From Tigriopus japonicus (lineage: Eukaryota; Arthropoda; Copepoda; Harpacticoida; Harpacticidae): 64,000 nt of DNA. The notes below the pieces were generated by a model. The model saw only the letters and a list, made by a program, of their open reading frames with translations, ran no database searches and was not told the DNA's origin. The translations under genes were made by a program, and so were the position numbers. The stretch lies in NCBI GenBank assembly GCA_010645155.1, contig CM021321.1:2603786-2667785 (forward strand). The letters run 5' to 3'. The first letter of the stretch is position 1, and every line of letters starts with the position of its first letter. Shown one piece after another: positions 1-11,380 of this stretch.

Positions 1-30
1 ATCGTCGTCGTTGTCCAAGTCAGGAGTCAT
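1..30 (-). CDS. Possible 5' end of a gene running off the left edge
   Basis: On the minus strand an ATG at 30-28 opens a frame that stays open to the window edge and reads M-T-P-D-L-D-N-D-D-D, an acidic start. The bases before the ATG (CAACAAA) make a good eukaryotic initiation context. Only ten codons are visible, so no family can be named, and the Asp run comes from a GTC/GTT triplet repeat that could equally be non-coding. If it is real, the DNA to its right (31 to about 1000) would be its 5'UTR and promoter. Confidence 0.25.
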   Translation of the reverse strand, partial: MTPDLDNDDD

Positions 31-2942
31 TTTGTTGATTAATGCTTTTTTTCTACCAACCATCGGTTTGTGTCTCAGCCACCAACCTCAGTACACGATT
101 ATTATTGCTCCAGCCAGCTGATCATGGACCAGTTGAAGGACTACTGATGGTGATCAGCGAACACTCCTGGCTTTTGGTCATTTCTCTGTTTGTTCGGGCT
201 GATTTGCATTTGAAACGTGATCTTTTTTGCTCCAAAACTCCGTCTGACATTATTAACAAGACGATACAGCAGTTTTTGTTTCTCTCGGTCTGATTAGTGA
301 GCGGTGCCGAACACATGTTCATGTTCCAGCTCTGCCTCATTCGTCGTTCATCCTTAAGATCTGATGATGGCATAAAACTGTCCAACAGCTCAAAATTAAT
401 GGGAGCAATTTGTTTGCCAAGATTTCCAGCCCAATTCAGGATTGCGCTGACCAACTGGCAATGAGCGAAATTGGCGACAAGACGATGATAATTCCATACA
501 TGGGCGCCCTCAAAGAGGATAGATACCATGGGTTATGAACTCAATCTGTCCTAGTTGGACGCGGGTTTGGCAGCCCTGAGAGTGATAATTCATTCTTGTC
601 TCTTTCTCTCCCATTCTTATTGCCTTTAATGTCATGTAGCAAAAGTGCTCCAGTCATCAGTTCGTTAAATCAACTAATTTATGTCCAAAGCAATTGGCCT
701 CATTTTTCAAGGCATTCCCATTTCCCAGTGTACATGTGGAACTGTCAAACATCAGCTGAACTCTGCCAAGCAGTCGGTGGCCTACTATAATCATGGGATT
801 GAGGCATTAAAATTGGGCTCATTAAAGGATGATTTGAGCCAGCTAAATCTCACTCCGAGAATCATTCGACTGTCTCATCAATTTCTTACATTTAAGTCAT
901 ATATCCTCTTTGGCTATGTCTGGTCCTAAGCTAGAGAATTTTTCGACTCGACTTTCCCACGTGATTCACCTTTCCCAAAGGACGATTTGAGGAAAATGCG
1001 CCCATATATCCGGATATTGACTGATCAAATTGATTTACTACCACAGAGGAGAATTTCTCAGAGAAAGATCCGCTATTGATATTAATGACTTTGGATCAAG
1101 TATTCCCACTGAGGGGGAAGTTCGTAGAATGTTCAGGCGGTTTTTTTTCGAGTCTTGTTCGGGGTCGAAGTTATCGGTGATCACTCCTCAATCCTCATCA
1201 TCGATCACTCGGCATTCTTTCATTAATGAGTTTTGTAAAATGAGGAGCGTTCTTGCAAATCATTGAGATTTTGTCACACCCTTTGGGCGCCGTCGAGGAA
1301 TATCCTGCCAATAGAGGCGCAATAGTACCGCAAATGTGACTAATATAAAAAAAAGAGCCAAAGTCCCGGAAGGTCTATGTTTTATGCAGTTTTTTTTGTA
1401 TCCATCATTCAAAAATCTGGAAAAAAATCAAGCGAGAGTTTTCATCTTGAGTCAACAAGAACCAATTCCACCGACTAAAAACCGACGCAACCACCGGGGT
1501 CATGTGTGCAACCTTTACTCCAAATATTGCACACTTTTCGTTCGGTGTTATCCAGGACTCTGTGTTGCAAGATTCAACACCCTCATTATCTATTTTGTGT
1601 AGGTCGATTTAAGCGTTTTCAAGAAGCGTAGAGGATTGGATGGATCTTCCATCTTCCCAAATTGACAGAGGAGAAATGAGGTGAACGATGATTGGAGACT
1701 TTTCCTCTTAATTTTGTGCCCAATCATCACCAATGCTTGCTTGCTTTTGTCGGCTGAGCACTCCGAAATTCGTACCACCGAGGCCAATATCCATCCACCC
1801 GACAATGATAACCACGACGACACCAACACCACCAACAACAACAACAGCCTTGAAGGAAGGAAAGGTGGGGAGGAGTGTTCAAATAGCAACCGATGGTTGT
1901 TAGTTCGGGTTTGAAAGATGAGCACAGTTTTTCAGAAACGAATTAGCCAGTGGCGTTGGATTTCCAAAGCTCAATGTGTGTTGTGTCCATTCACTCTTGG
2001 CCGGGCAAGTGTTTGTGAAGCTACAAATGCCATTTGTCTCTGTCGCTCCATGCCCGGATTCTTTGTCAAAAATTGACTCTTTTGAGACATTTTTTGACCA
2101 AGACACGGACGAAGCAACAACATTATTTACGTTGTCCTCTTCGTTTAAATTCTTTGCCCATCGTCACGTCATTTTGCCTCGCTTCAATGAAGCCCGTGTC
2201 AATCAATTTGAAATTGCACATTTGTTTGACAACTCACCTCGAGCTCATTGGATGGACATACTACGTAGAAGAAAGAAGGACGGACTGTACGAGAGAAGAA
2301 GCACTCACTACTCACTCTCGCATTCATCCATATTGTTAATCTCGAAAATCTACCTACTACTGCAACCTGAAACATTCCCAAGGATTTGATCAGGGTTGCC
2401 AATTGAAAGGCCCAAGTCGTGGCTTGATTGAGTTTTAGTCAAATCGGCCACTCATTTCCACTCAAAGTCTCACAACAGCCATTTCTTTATCTTTGTAGCA
2501 CCCACGAAGCTCTGTATCATGTAGAATAAGCTGGAAAGGCTCTCTGATAATTGGAACTGAACCTTTATAACGAAACAAAACTTATTTCAATATACAATTC
2601 AATTAAACCAAATGCGATTGTTTATTGGAAGCCATGACAAATGTTTGATTTTACATTATGTATATTTTGTAAAGCTTTTTCCTTCTGGATGGCGGTTGGA
2701 TCAACAGTAAAAAACGGAACGAAACGCACCTCCAAAGGGCAAGAACAAAACGTGCTATTTGTTGGATTTTTGTTATCAAAACATGCTTAGCCAACATGGC
2801 TTTGAATATTTATACGAGCCTCTTTGGCACATGAATCTTACCGTTCAATCTACCATCTGGTGCATATTTAGCGAACAAGTGCAATGATGTCTCAAGTTAT
2901 TGGCTTGTTTCCCGTAACTCGAATTTGTTGGCGGGTAACCAC

Positions 2943-3125
2943 AATTTTACAGATAAGTTGAAGCTTCCTGCATGGATATCGATCTCAGATCCTGCTGATG
3001 GAGAAGATATCGAAATGAGTCTTCGAGCAAGTAAGATAAAATGTGGTAACGTCAAGGAACCGATCGAAGATTTCGTTCATGAAAATGGCTGTTCAGAAGA
3101 AATCATTTTGGCAACCCTGAGCTGA
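2943..3125 (+). CDS. Weak candidate terminal exon, unknown protein
   Basis: An acceptor-like site (ATTTTACAG, ending at about 2953) leads into an open frame that ends with TGA at 3125. It reads as a hydrophilic, mixed-charge peptide (for example SISDPADGEDIEMSLRASK) with protein-like composition. No upstream exon with a matching phase was found and the family is not recognised. It may be an orphan exon, a decayed gene piece or chance. A homology search or RNA data would decide. Confidence 0.15.
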   Translation, partial: NFTDKLKLPAWISISDPADGEDIEMSLRASKIKCGNVKEPIEDFVHENGCSEEIILATLS

Positions 3126-5257
3126 AGGCCCCATCGAGCGTGTCTCTTGAGATGCGATCTCTTCAGTCCAATTAAATTATTTTCCTCAAACAAAGATGGA
3201 TTGACGTGAGGGAGAAGCTTAAAAGATCTAAATCTCTGGGCTTCCTTGTCACTACGCCTGAAATTTGAGGGAACAGGTCAACGACAAATATCGCATGTCA
3301 ACTCATATTGGGCGCTCTTGGGGATTGGATTTGAGGCTCAAGAGGCGGAACGAGAAGCGGTGCCTCTCATTGATGTCTCAATACAAGTCAAATCAAGGCC
3401 AAAATATTGATCTGAAAACACACGGCGAGTTCAGATAAGCGAAGCAATTTCGATACTTTCAGATATCGAGGGACACAAAATTGATCAGGTACGCCTTCCA
3501 GGAAATTGAAACCAGTAAAACGGAGACAATTTCGTGAACGGTTATTGTATCTGGATCACGGCTGTTTTGTTCCTTAGGTCAGTTTTTAAGTACATTCCAT
3601 TTCAAGACAATTTCATTGACATTTGAAGGATTTTTCAATCAAAGATGGATATAAGGATATTGACCAAAATAGTCTCATATTAAAAGTTTCTCTTTTATGC
3701 AGTATTCTTACATCCAGCTTTGACTGCATTTAGTAAAGGCAATGAAATATGAATAGTAGTAGGGCCTCCAAAAAGTCTTGAAACTTGACTCGATTCTGTT
3801 TCTTTCTGAAATTGTGGTTTTACGCACTAGAGCGCCTCAATCTTGAAAAAGACTCTAATGAATGAGATATTTTACGATTCCCAAATTTAGACTATTTGAT
3901 AGTCCCAAGAATTGCCGTTTCTTTATCCAACATTATCGAATGGTAATGCCTTGTGAGATAATTCTGAACTCCTTATTTCTTTTCACTTCAATTACGTTGG
4001 GGAGAGGCTGAACAAAAGTTGATTCATGGAAAACCTGTCTTTGAGTTTGCAAAGATCGTACGTTTTAAACATCAAAAAGCCCGAAGCTCAACCAACAAAA
4101 CATCTGTTTCTTTCCAAAACACTTTTCTTGTTCAAGTTTTGTCTGAAATAAGTTGGGATGACCCCCATGATAAGCGTAACTCTTGGATCGAACCAATGGA
4201 ATTCTCACCTCTGATTGGTTTAAGCCAGGGCAAATCAGTGAAATCAGGGAACAGATTAGCCAAGAAAATGTGGTGCTCTCCTTCTTCAGCCAATCGGAAT
4301 CACGAATTTCAATGCGAGACAAAATTTTATCGCTTCAATGAGGTCAAAAGGTTCACCCATCCAAGATCAGGGAAAAATCGGTGTTGATTGCGAAAAAGCT
4401 CTGATAAAATATTGACATACGAATTTACGATGGACTTGGCTTGGCACTGAAGCCAAGCATGACAGTTTCGCTTAGCTCTTCAAAATCTAAGAGGAGACAA
4501 TGGAATTTGAAAAACAAGCATTTTTGTCAAAACTAATTATCTGTCTTTCTATTTTCATATACGCCCAAGTATAGATATCTATGATACAAGTTACAATCTG
4601 TAACGTTTATTTGGAGTTAGCCGCAAACGATTCCGTTCAAAGACACTTTCAGTCGATCAATAGTAGAGCTGAAAGAACTATGCGTTATAGTTACATTGCT
4701 TTTTAGGTTAAAAGCCTTTTGTTACAAAATGGCAATTTTCTACAGTTTAGGTGCCATATATATATAGTCATAGTTTGGTCTTTATTCTACCTTGTCCTCA
4801 TATCATATTTTGAGGATCTGTTTGCATAATTTTATCTTATTAAACATGTAAAATGAAGAAACTTGCACACACTAAAAAAGAGTGGCTACAAATATCTGCT
4901 TTGGACGGTTTTGAGAGGGGTATGGGTACTTTAGGTTAGATAATTCTGTGCCCGTTATCTGGTTATTTTTGTCAAGATATTGTTAAATGGTCAATTTTGA
5001 TCGCTCTTTACTACTTAGTCTTTTAAAGAGTTCAGACGAATATGAATGAATAGGCACACTATTTTCTATTTATTCACCGATTATCTTCTAAAAACTCTTT
5101 TACAAGCACTTGATTTTTTTTTATTTTTAAGGCTTTTGAGGCTTTTTTAGGGGTGTTTCAACTTTTTCTGTCATCTTCAAGGCATCTTTATTACAGATCT
5201 TGTTTTAGTAGTTGTAAATAAATAGTTGAACAAATTTGGTCTCGACAGTTTTACCTA

Positions 5258-5320
5258 ATATTTGGTTTACCAGCTAGTAGTTATTGTTTACCAACAATAA
5301 GTCGTTGGTAGACCGAATAT
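5258..5320. repeat. Near-palindromic hairpin
   Basis: The left arm begins ATATTTGGTTTACCA and the right arm, read on the other strand, begins ATATTCGGTCTACCA. The similarity continues through a TTATTG core, so almost the whole 63 bp can fold on itself. The arms differ at several positions. It looks like a small fold-back element or the remnant of one. No coding sequence is involved. Confidence 0.5.
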
Positions 5321-8300
5321 CACAGAAATATCAATGTATAAATTACATTTGTTAGTGATATTTAGAGGTGATCCTATTTCTTGTAACGGTAATACAAACC
5401 GCAATCAACCAAAAAGAAGATAATCCAGGACCCGGAAATTTGCCTTACTTTGGCCATTTTTCGAAGCCATTTTCCCGATCGTGCAAAAAATGACTACAAA
5501 CGTATCCCGACCAAAAAAAAAGACTTTCAAAATAGCTGCTTTAAAAAAGGAATACTGTATTTCGTAGCTCGTAATTTCAATATCCTGGTCGGCTTATGTA
5601 CCAGTTCTTCTTGATTGTTTAAGAATAAATAGGAGCTTCAGTTTGTTGCCATTTGATGATTTGTTCCATAAAAGAAGATGTCAGTCTGTTTGTCGGCGGT
5701 AACATGTCTTTACTTCTGAGAATCCCCATTGGTGAGAGTATTTCCCATCTTAGGTTACGATGATGATGAAGATATGACACGCCCTATTTACCGCTGAATA
5801 GTCTGCAGACCAGGGCAGACTAGTACGAACGTTCAACGTAGTACATGAAACGCTAGGTACGTAGGTAGGTGAATGGGAATGAAGGGGGAAACAATCATAA
5901 ATTAGTATTTTTCCATTTGTAAGTGGATCGGTCCATCAATTTCCAAGCCGACATCTCTCAACTCACGCTTGGGCCGATGAGTCTTTGAACGTGAAGATAA
6001 ACATCAAATCACTTTAAATCTCTCAACATGCAGAATGAATGTCTTCTTTCAAGTTTTCGACAGCTCGGATCTCTCTCCAAGACTTTTGCGCTCTCCATCT
6101 TTCACCAAAGAATCTTTTTCCTCCCACTCCCGACCAACTATTTCTGAAAGCCCACCTGATCAATTTGTGGCTGATCGGGAATCGCCACCAACTCGAGACA
6201 AAAACTACATATTTTTTTTTACTTTTAAAAGGCAGAAATAGTAAATTGCCAGGACTTGCCTCATTGAATTGTTGAAAAATATGGGAATTAAATCAATTCT
6301 TCACTTATGGTTGACGGTTGTTTTCTGATTATTTTAATTCGCAATTGGATGTTTTCCCTCAGTTTTTTCAATTTTTGTCAGGATGCATATCTGGAATGCC
6401 ATTTTGATTTTAGATTGTTGCAATTAGTAATCACATATTGAAAGGTAAGACATGGTGTACTATGGCCTCGTGTCTAATGATAAGGGATGGTTTTTGGCCA
6501 ACTAGCCCGTTTTAATCACTAGTTTTGTTAAAATCAAAAGAAAAGACCAAATCACAAAATCTTATGCCAAATAAGATCGATAATTTCTGTCCAAGCGAAA
6601 CAAATTTGAGTTTTTTTCAATTTGTTATTTTCAGTTTTGCTTGCTATTCAATTCGTTTCATTTGTCTTGTTTGCGGCTTAGAAAAATGATACTAAAAAAG
6701 CACCTCTGCTTATGACTATTTCGAAAAAAAACAAGCTCATTCAAACAAAACGACACAATTGTTGGTCGGGAAAGACCTTAAGATTTCAATCTTCATGGAA
6801 GGAAATTGAATGCGGCAGAAGTGACTACAACGATGTCTTCATTACATTATACTTTTGGCAACTTAATCCGTGAGAGCAGTAGCAAATTTCTTTGTTGTTT
6901 TAGGTCTCCTTACATTTTTAAACTTGAAGCTCAACTTTAAAGACGTTGGGGGTTTCTCCATATTCTTCTGTGAAACAAATTTCATTTTTGTGTTCCATCG
7001 TGCTTTTTGCTTGGCAATAGATGAAAAGAGAGAAGTGCTTGTCAGGTTCAAATTGGATTGACATTGAGGAATGAGGGAATTTGTCACCATTGTATGCATA
7101 TCATAGCAATCATGACCGTCCTCACCACCATCATCATCATCGACATCGACGCCATTAGACAACTACTGCTACAGCATTGATAGTACATCCATGCGCACCC
7201 ATGAAGACGATGCCAATACAATTTTAGGCCATTTTCAGAGCACAATTGTTCAATTTCGGTGAGGCAAATCCAGCATAATAGGATAGACTCCGTCATGTTT
7301 GACAGGTTCCAGAAGCAATCCAACGAAGGCTGACTACTGTCCCGTGGATCGATTGGAACACATTGACGTTTTTTGTGCAAGCTAAATTGTGACCAAGAAA
7401 ATGTGTCAGAACAGCTTCCATCGATTCTCGTGTCGTTTGCCTTTCTTTGTTGCTCTTTGTTTCTTCTTTCCGTGTGTCTTTCAGTCTACATACTGAATAT
7501 AGAAAAAAAATACAAAGTACATTTTCCGCCTTGTTCGTTAATTCAACACACTCCATAGTGAACTCGTAACATCCTCCCCGTGTAAAGTTGCAGATACCGA
7601 GTTATCGTCAATTTGTCAAGACCGGACTCGCACCTACTTCATACTTGGGCAGGGTTGCCATGAAATTTTTTTCCTGCTTTCATAAAAAATAGTTCTTTTG
7701 TATCCTTTAGGTTGTCTCTGAAAGGGGAGACAACTTTTTGATGTTTGGCACTAAAGAAAATTGAGTTGAAATGGTGGACTTCATGGTAGAGTCTTCAGCT
7801 TTTTCGTTTTTTGCCGCGGCATTTTCAAAACTGAATAAGGAATGTGGGAGCCCTGTTTATCGGCTTGACTTTTCATTTGCACATTAGCTAATATCCCATT
7901 TCAGTAAACATTGTATCCAGCTAATTCTAAGCGCACTCAAACTGAAGCTTTTATTGCCATTTCCCGTAGAAAGACAGGCTGAAGATAAACATTCGACGAG
8001 CGGCTTCCCAACAAATTCAAGCACTAGATTCTTCTGAAGCATCCCATGGGGGTGTGAGTAAGAGGTTAAATAAAATTAGCTTTATAGCCAGATGCTTGCA
8101 AGGTGTTGACATTGAATCATTGTCATGGCAATGTGTTAAACAACGCTAAAGTTTACGTGTAAGTGTTTTGACATCAAGAAATGAAGTTCTGATCGGGAGA
8201 CCTTGGAACGCAAAGAAAGTCGTTCCACCCATTATTACCCGCGATTCCGATTCAACCCGACTCATTGAAGATGGGTTTATGTCATAGAGATTAGTGCAGA

Positions 8301-8386
8301 TCTGTCAAAACATTCAAGTGGAACTGGATTGGATCATGGTGTCTGATCGTGTCCCATGCGGTAAAGATCAAACAGAAGCTACCCCT

Positions 8387-8426
8387 GCTCCTCCCCCTCC
8401 TCCTCCTCCTCCTCCTTCTCGGATCC
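8387..8426 (+). repeat. CTC/CCT trinucleotide microsatellite
   Basis: This is an imperfect run of CTC, CCT and CTCC units within AT-rich non-coding DNA. It creates poly-Pro and poly-Leu reading frames that should not be taken as genes. Confidence 0.7.
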
Positions 8427-9415
8427 CCTTTATGTTGTCGTTTCCCAAAGGCAATTCACAAAATGGATGGGCGTTTGTCCCGCCATGAGTCGGTTTGTTC
8501 GCTCGTTCGTTTGTTGATCTGGCAAGTCAGCTCGTGATTGAGCTCGTGAGCCCATCCGTCCGTCCGTCTGTCCGTTCTTCTTTCTTTCGTTCGGTCGTTC
8601 TTTGTCGTCTTGAAAGCTCCATCGGGTCCGATGGATGATGTCCGCTCGTTCTCCAACGATGTGTGCTGCTTGCTCTCTTTGCCTTTTCAGTCCTCAGTGA
8701 CTCTCCTTTTACATCTTGAGTGACAGGTGATAACGTGTTGACATTCTTACTGCTTCTCGGCACACGGTACTTCAATTTCCCGTCAAGTATGTATAGAAAT
8801 TCACAAGCACAATGAGAAATGTTGCAAACCTAGGAAACCAGGTGGAATAGCTTTGATTATCTGCGGGTTTTTTTTTAAATTTTAGGTATTGATGAAAAAA
8901 ACATTTTTTTAAATTAACTAAAATAAACGTTTTTTTGAAAGCCATGTCAAAATGATTTTAGCTCACATTTGATATGATAATGAGATCATTGAGATATATT
9001 TTTTTCAATCCAATTTAATAATAGATTTACCAGCAACGCTTCATCGGCCCAAGGCACAACTGAAATAAGCCGACCACATGGTGGACTCTGCTGATGTTAT
9101 TGCACCTCTGAATTATATTACGTAGCAAACAATATAGGTTACGTGATTCCATCTCAATTATACCTATTTTACACTCTTCTGACTCCATCTGAAGAACTAG
9201 ATACCTCAGTTTTCAAGGGATAAGTCACGCAACCTTCAGAAAGCAGACGTGAGATAATAAATTGCTGCAAAACCAACGAGGCCTTGATGGATTGGGAAAA
9301 AATGAATACAATAGAAAACTACCTAAAAATGTTTTAAAAATCAAAACCAAAACTACCACAAGATGAATTCCTCTTTATCAAACACGTTATTTGGTGAGAA
9401 TAGTATATTAATCAA

Positions 9416-9977
9416 TAGGGCCTGGAAATAAATTTTTGAAAATATAAAATATTTTAAAAATATTTCTCCGGTTTTCCTTGATCTTTTAAATACTTTGGCT
9501 GTTTCAAGGAAAAAATAAATATTTTCTCGAATACTTGAGTCAGGAAATATATCTTAGGCAAAATTGAGGCAAATAAATGGATGAAAAGAAAAAAAAAACC
9601 AAGCCCTTGAAGCCCAAGAGAGCTTAACCAAAATGAACCCAAAATATAAAAAATTCTATAAAATGGCATTTGTATTGAGATTAAACATTCATAACCAAAG
9701 CTACTATCAAACACAAAAAGACTGCGCCATCTATTGAAGTTTATTAAAAATTGGTTATTTAAATCAATTACATGTCAAGTATGCCTCTATCCACGGTCAA
9801 ATGCATTAAATTCACCAAAAAAGGAAAATCGGCGCACACAGACAAAAATACCAAATAATGGCGTTGTCAAAAAAATATTTCTTAAATATCCAGCTTTTTT
9901 TCAAATATTTAGGGCTTTTGAATAAAATATATATTGGATATTTTGACACTTTTTTGCAAATATTTTTCAGGGCCCTA
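9416..9977. mobile_element. hAT-like MITE, non-autonomous
   Basis: This 562-bp AT-rich element has short terminal inverted repeats. The left end is TAGGGCCTGGAAATAAATTT and the right end, read on the minus strand, is TAGGGCCCTGAAAAATATTT. It is flanked by near-identical 8-bp direct repeats, TTAATCAA at 9408-9415 and GTAATCAA at 9978-9985. An 8-bp target duplication and a YAGGG-type terminus are hallmarks of the hAT superfamily. The interior has only short AT-driven frames and no transposase, and it repeats AAATATTT-like words near both ends. I infer a non-autonomous MITE mobilised by a hAT transposase elsewhere in the genome. Confidence 0.6.
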
Positions 9978-9994
9978 GTAATCAATAAGATAAC

Positions 9995-10169
9995 AATAGA
10001 TCGGTTGTTGAGTGCTTTTGGAAGTAAAGTAGAAGCATAGGACAAGCATTGAACAAGTACCTTAGATTGCAGTCGAGTATGGTTATTTATACTTTGTCTC
10101 ATCTTTGATACTTCTATGGTTCTTCTTTACTTGTACTTTGCTTCCAAAAGCCCTGAACAACTGATCTAT
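9995..10169. repeat. Inverted repeat pair with 40-bp arms
   Basis: The arms at 9995-10035 and 10130-10169 match in inverted orientation over about 40 bp, sharing the word GCTTTTGGAAG. The spacer is about 95 bp. Read outward to inward, both arms encode nearly the same peptide (T-I-D-x-L-x-x-A-F-G-S-K-V). The pair starts only 18 bp beyond the right end of the hAT-like MITE. It is likely a fold-back element or an inverted duplication of a repeat fragment. Confidence 0.55.
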
Positions 10170-11266
10170 GGTCGCACTTTCAAGTACACAAATAATGCTA
10201 ACAAGTTCAGAAATTACTAACTCTGTCCAAGTCGATTGTTCAGCCTCATCTACGTAGAACATGCTGCACTCATGTGGTCTCCAAAAACTTCGGCAGGTCC
10301 AAATATGTTTCATTAGGAACGCCACAGAATTAAGAGATCTCTCATATACAAAAGTTCTTTGCTACTGAATGTCAGCAAAGATCCAGTATTTAAGGTCAGT
10401 TGTTGTGATCGTCGAGGTTTCACCTGCGTGCTGATAGCACCTCCGTAAGTAATAATTTAAATATTACCTGCCTTTCTTAGAATATTTTCAGTTGCTTTGA
10501 AAAGCAAAGAAGATAATTTAAGATAAAAGGATGAAAAATATCAATGAACAGAATGGACAGCCAATCAATAAAGATATGGATTTGGAAAGAACATCCAATT
10601 AAAGTTGAACAATAATAAATCTAAATCAGTATTTAAAAGGAGAAAAATTACTTTATTAGCAAATGAGGCAAAAGCGAGGATTCGTCAAAGTTCATACATG
10701 TTATGTAAAAATTTAAAGGCTGCAAAATTCGTTTATGCAAAAGCATCCAAGTCCCCTCCAAGACTATTTTTTTACTAATCAAAATTGTTGGATGAAATGA
10801 ATCCTGTATATGATTGAAATTCCCTTTTACTAACCACTCATGTTGTCTGTCTTTTCCATAGGCTCCTTTTTCCCCCTCGGCCTTCACTTCCAGTGGTTCA
10901 TTTGTCCAACCATCCATTTGCACCATCCCATGATTCGTTGCTCAAGTCACCGCCAGAGGGCAGCACTTCTCAACGAGCAGCAAAAGTGAGCGCATGGAGA
11001 ACAAACCTCGAGCACGGAACGAAATCCCTATCTCTCTATCGCTCTTTAGGCCACTAAACAGTCCGAGGAACCTCGTCAAGTTGCTCACACGCGAGTGCCA
11101 GGCATTTCTCAAGTTCTCTCACAAGCCCGGCGGTCCCAAGTTGTAGATGTTGGATCTACAGATTAAGACAGAGGTGTGAGCGATGAGCGTGGCTGTAAAG
11201 AAATGGACAAATTGACTGATAAGTGCACTACTGCCTAACAAAAAAAAGTTTGAACAGTGGTCCAAA
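10170..11266 (+). promoter_or_regulatory. Upstream region and 5'UTR of the NET zinc finger gene
   Basis: This is the non-coding region directly 5' of the start codon at 11267. From about 10920 it becomes less AT-rich, and it contains a CTCF-like site (10950-10966). The start codon context is CCAAAATGG, close to the optimum. I see no clear TATA box at a usual spacing, and the transcription start cannot be fixed from sequence. Confidence 0.35.
10950..10966 (+). promoter_or_regulatory. CTCF-like motif
   Basis: The sequence CCGCCAGAGGGCAGCAC fits the core CTCF consensus (CC-A/G-S-Y-AG-R-K-GGC). It lies about 300 bp upstream of the NET gene start codon. A single motif is only suggestive; occupancy cannot be seen from sequence. 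Confidence 0.4.
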
Positions 11267-11380
11267 ATGGTGATACTTGATAAGAACGGTGCCAATTTGC
11301 CATCGTGTTCCACAATGCTGTCATCGTCCAATGGAAATCAGTATCTGAACCCGGATTTCCTTGGACCTCTCCCTTCGGAG
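11267..11380 (+). CDS. noc/elB-like: NET gene exon 1
   Basis: The exon encodes residues 1-38 and ends in phase 0 at the donor GAG|GTAAGA. The last residues contain the conserved NQYLNPDFLGPLP stretch found near the N terminus of NET proteins. Confidence 0.88.

Larger units (their letters stand above)
31..9415. other. Gene-poor AT-rich stretch left of the first MITE
   Basis: I see no gene that I can support here. Open frames of 60-140 codons occur on both strands (for example 122-529 minus and 1976-2389 plus) but lack recognisable domains or convincing splice structure. One short frame, 2943-3125, is listed separately. The stretch contains a near-palindrome at 5258-5320, a CTC/CCT triplet tract around 8390-8425 and a TCCG/TTCG-type tract around 8555-8600. 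Poly-A and poly-T runs are common. Confidence 0.5.

Noticed and set aside
122..529. 135-codon minus-strand frame near the left edge
   Set aside because: The composition is not absurd for a protein, but there is no family match and no matching splice sites, and it is not in phase with a partner exon.
1976..2389. 137-codon plus-strand frame
   Set aside because: It shows no motif, overlaps frames of similar length in other phases and has no splice structure; it fits chance.
3760..3800. TAGGGCCTCCAAAA, considered as the left end of a second hAT-like MITE
   Set aside because: No inverted partner or 8-bp duplication was found within the following kilobases.
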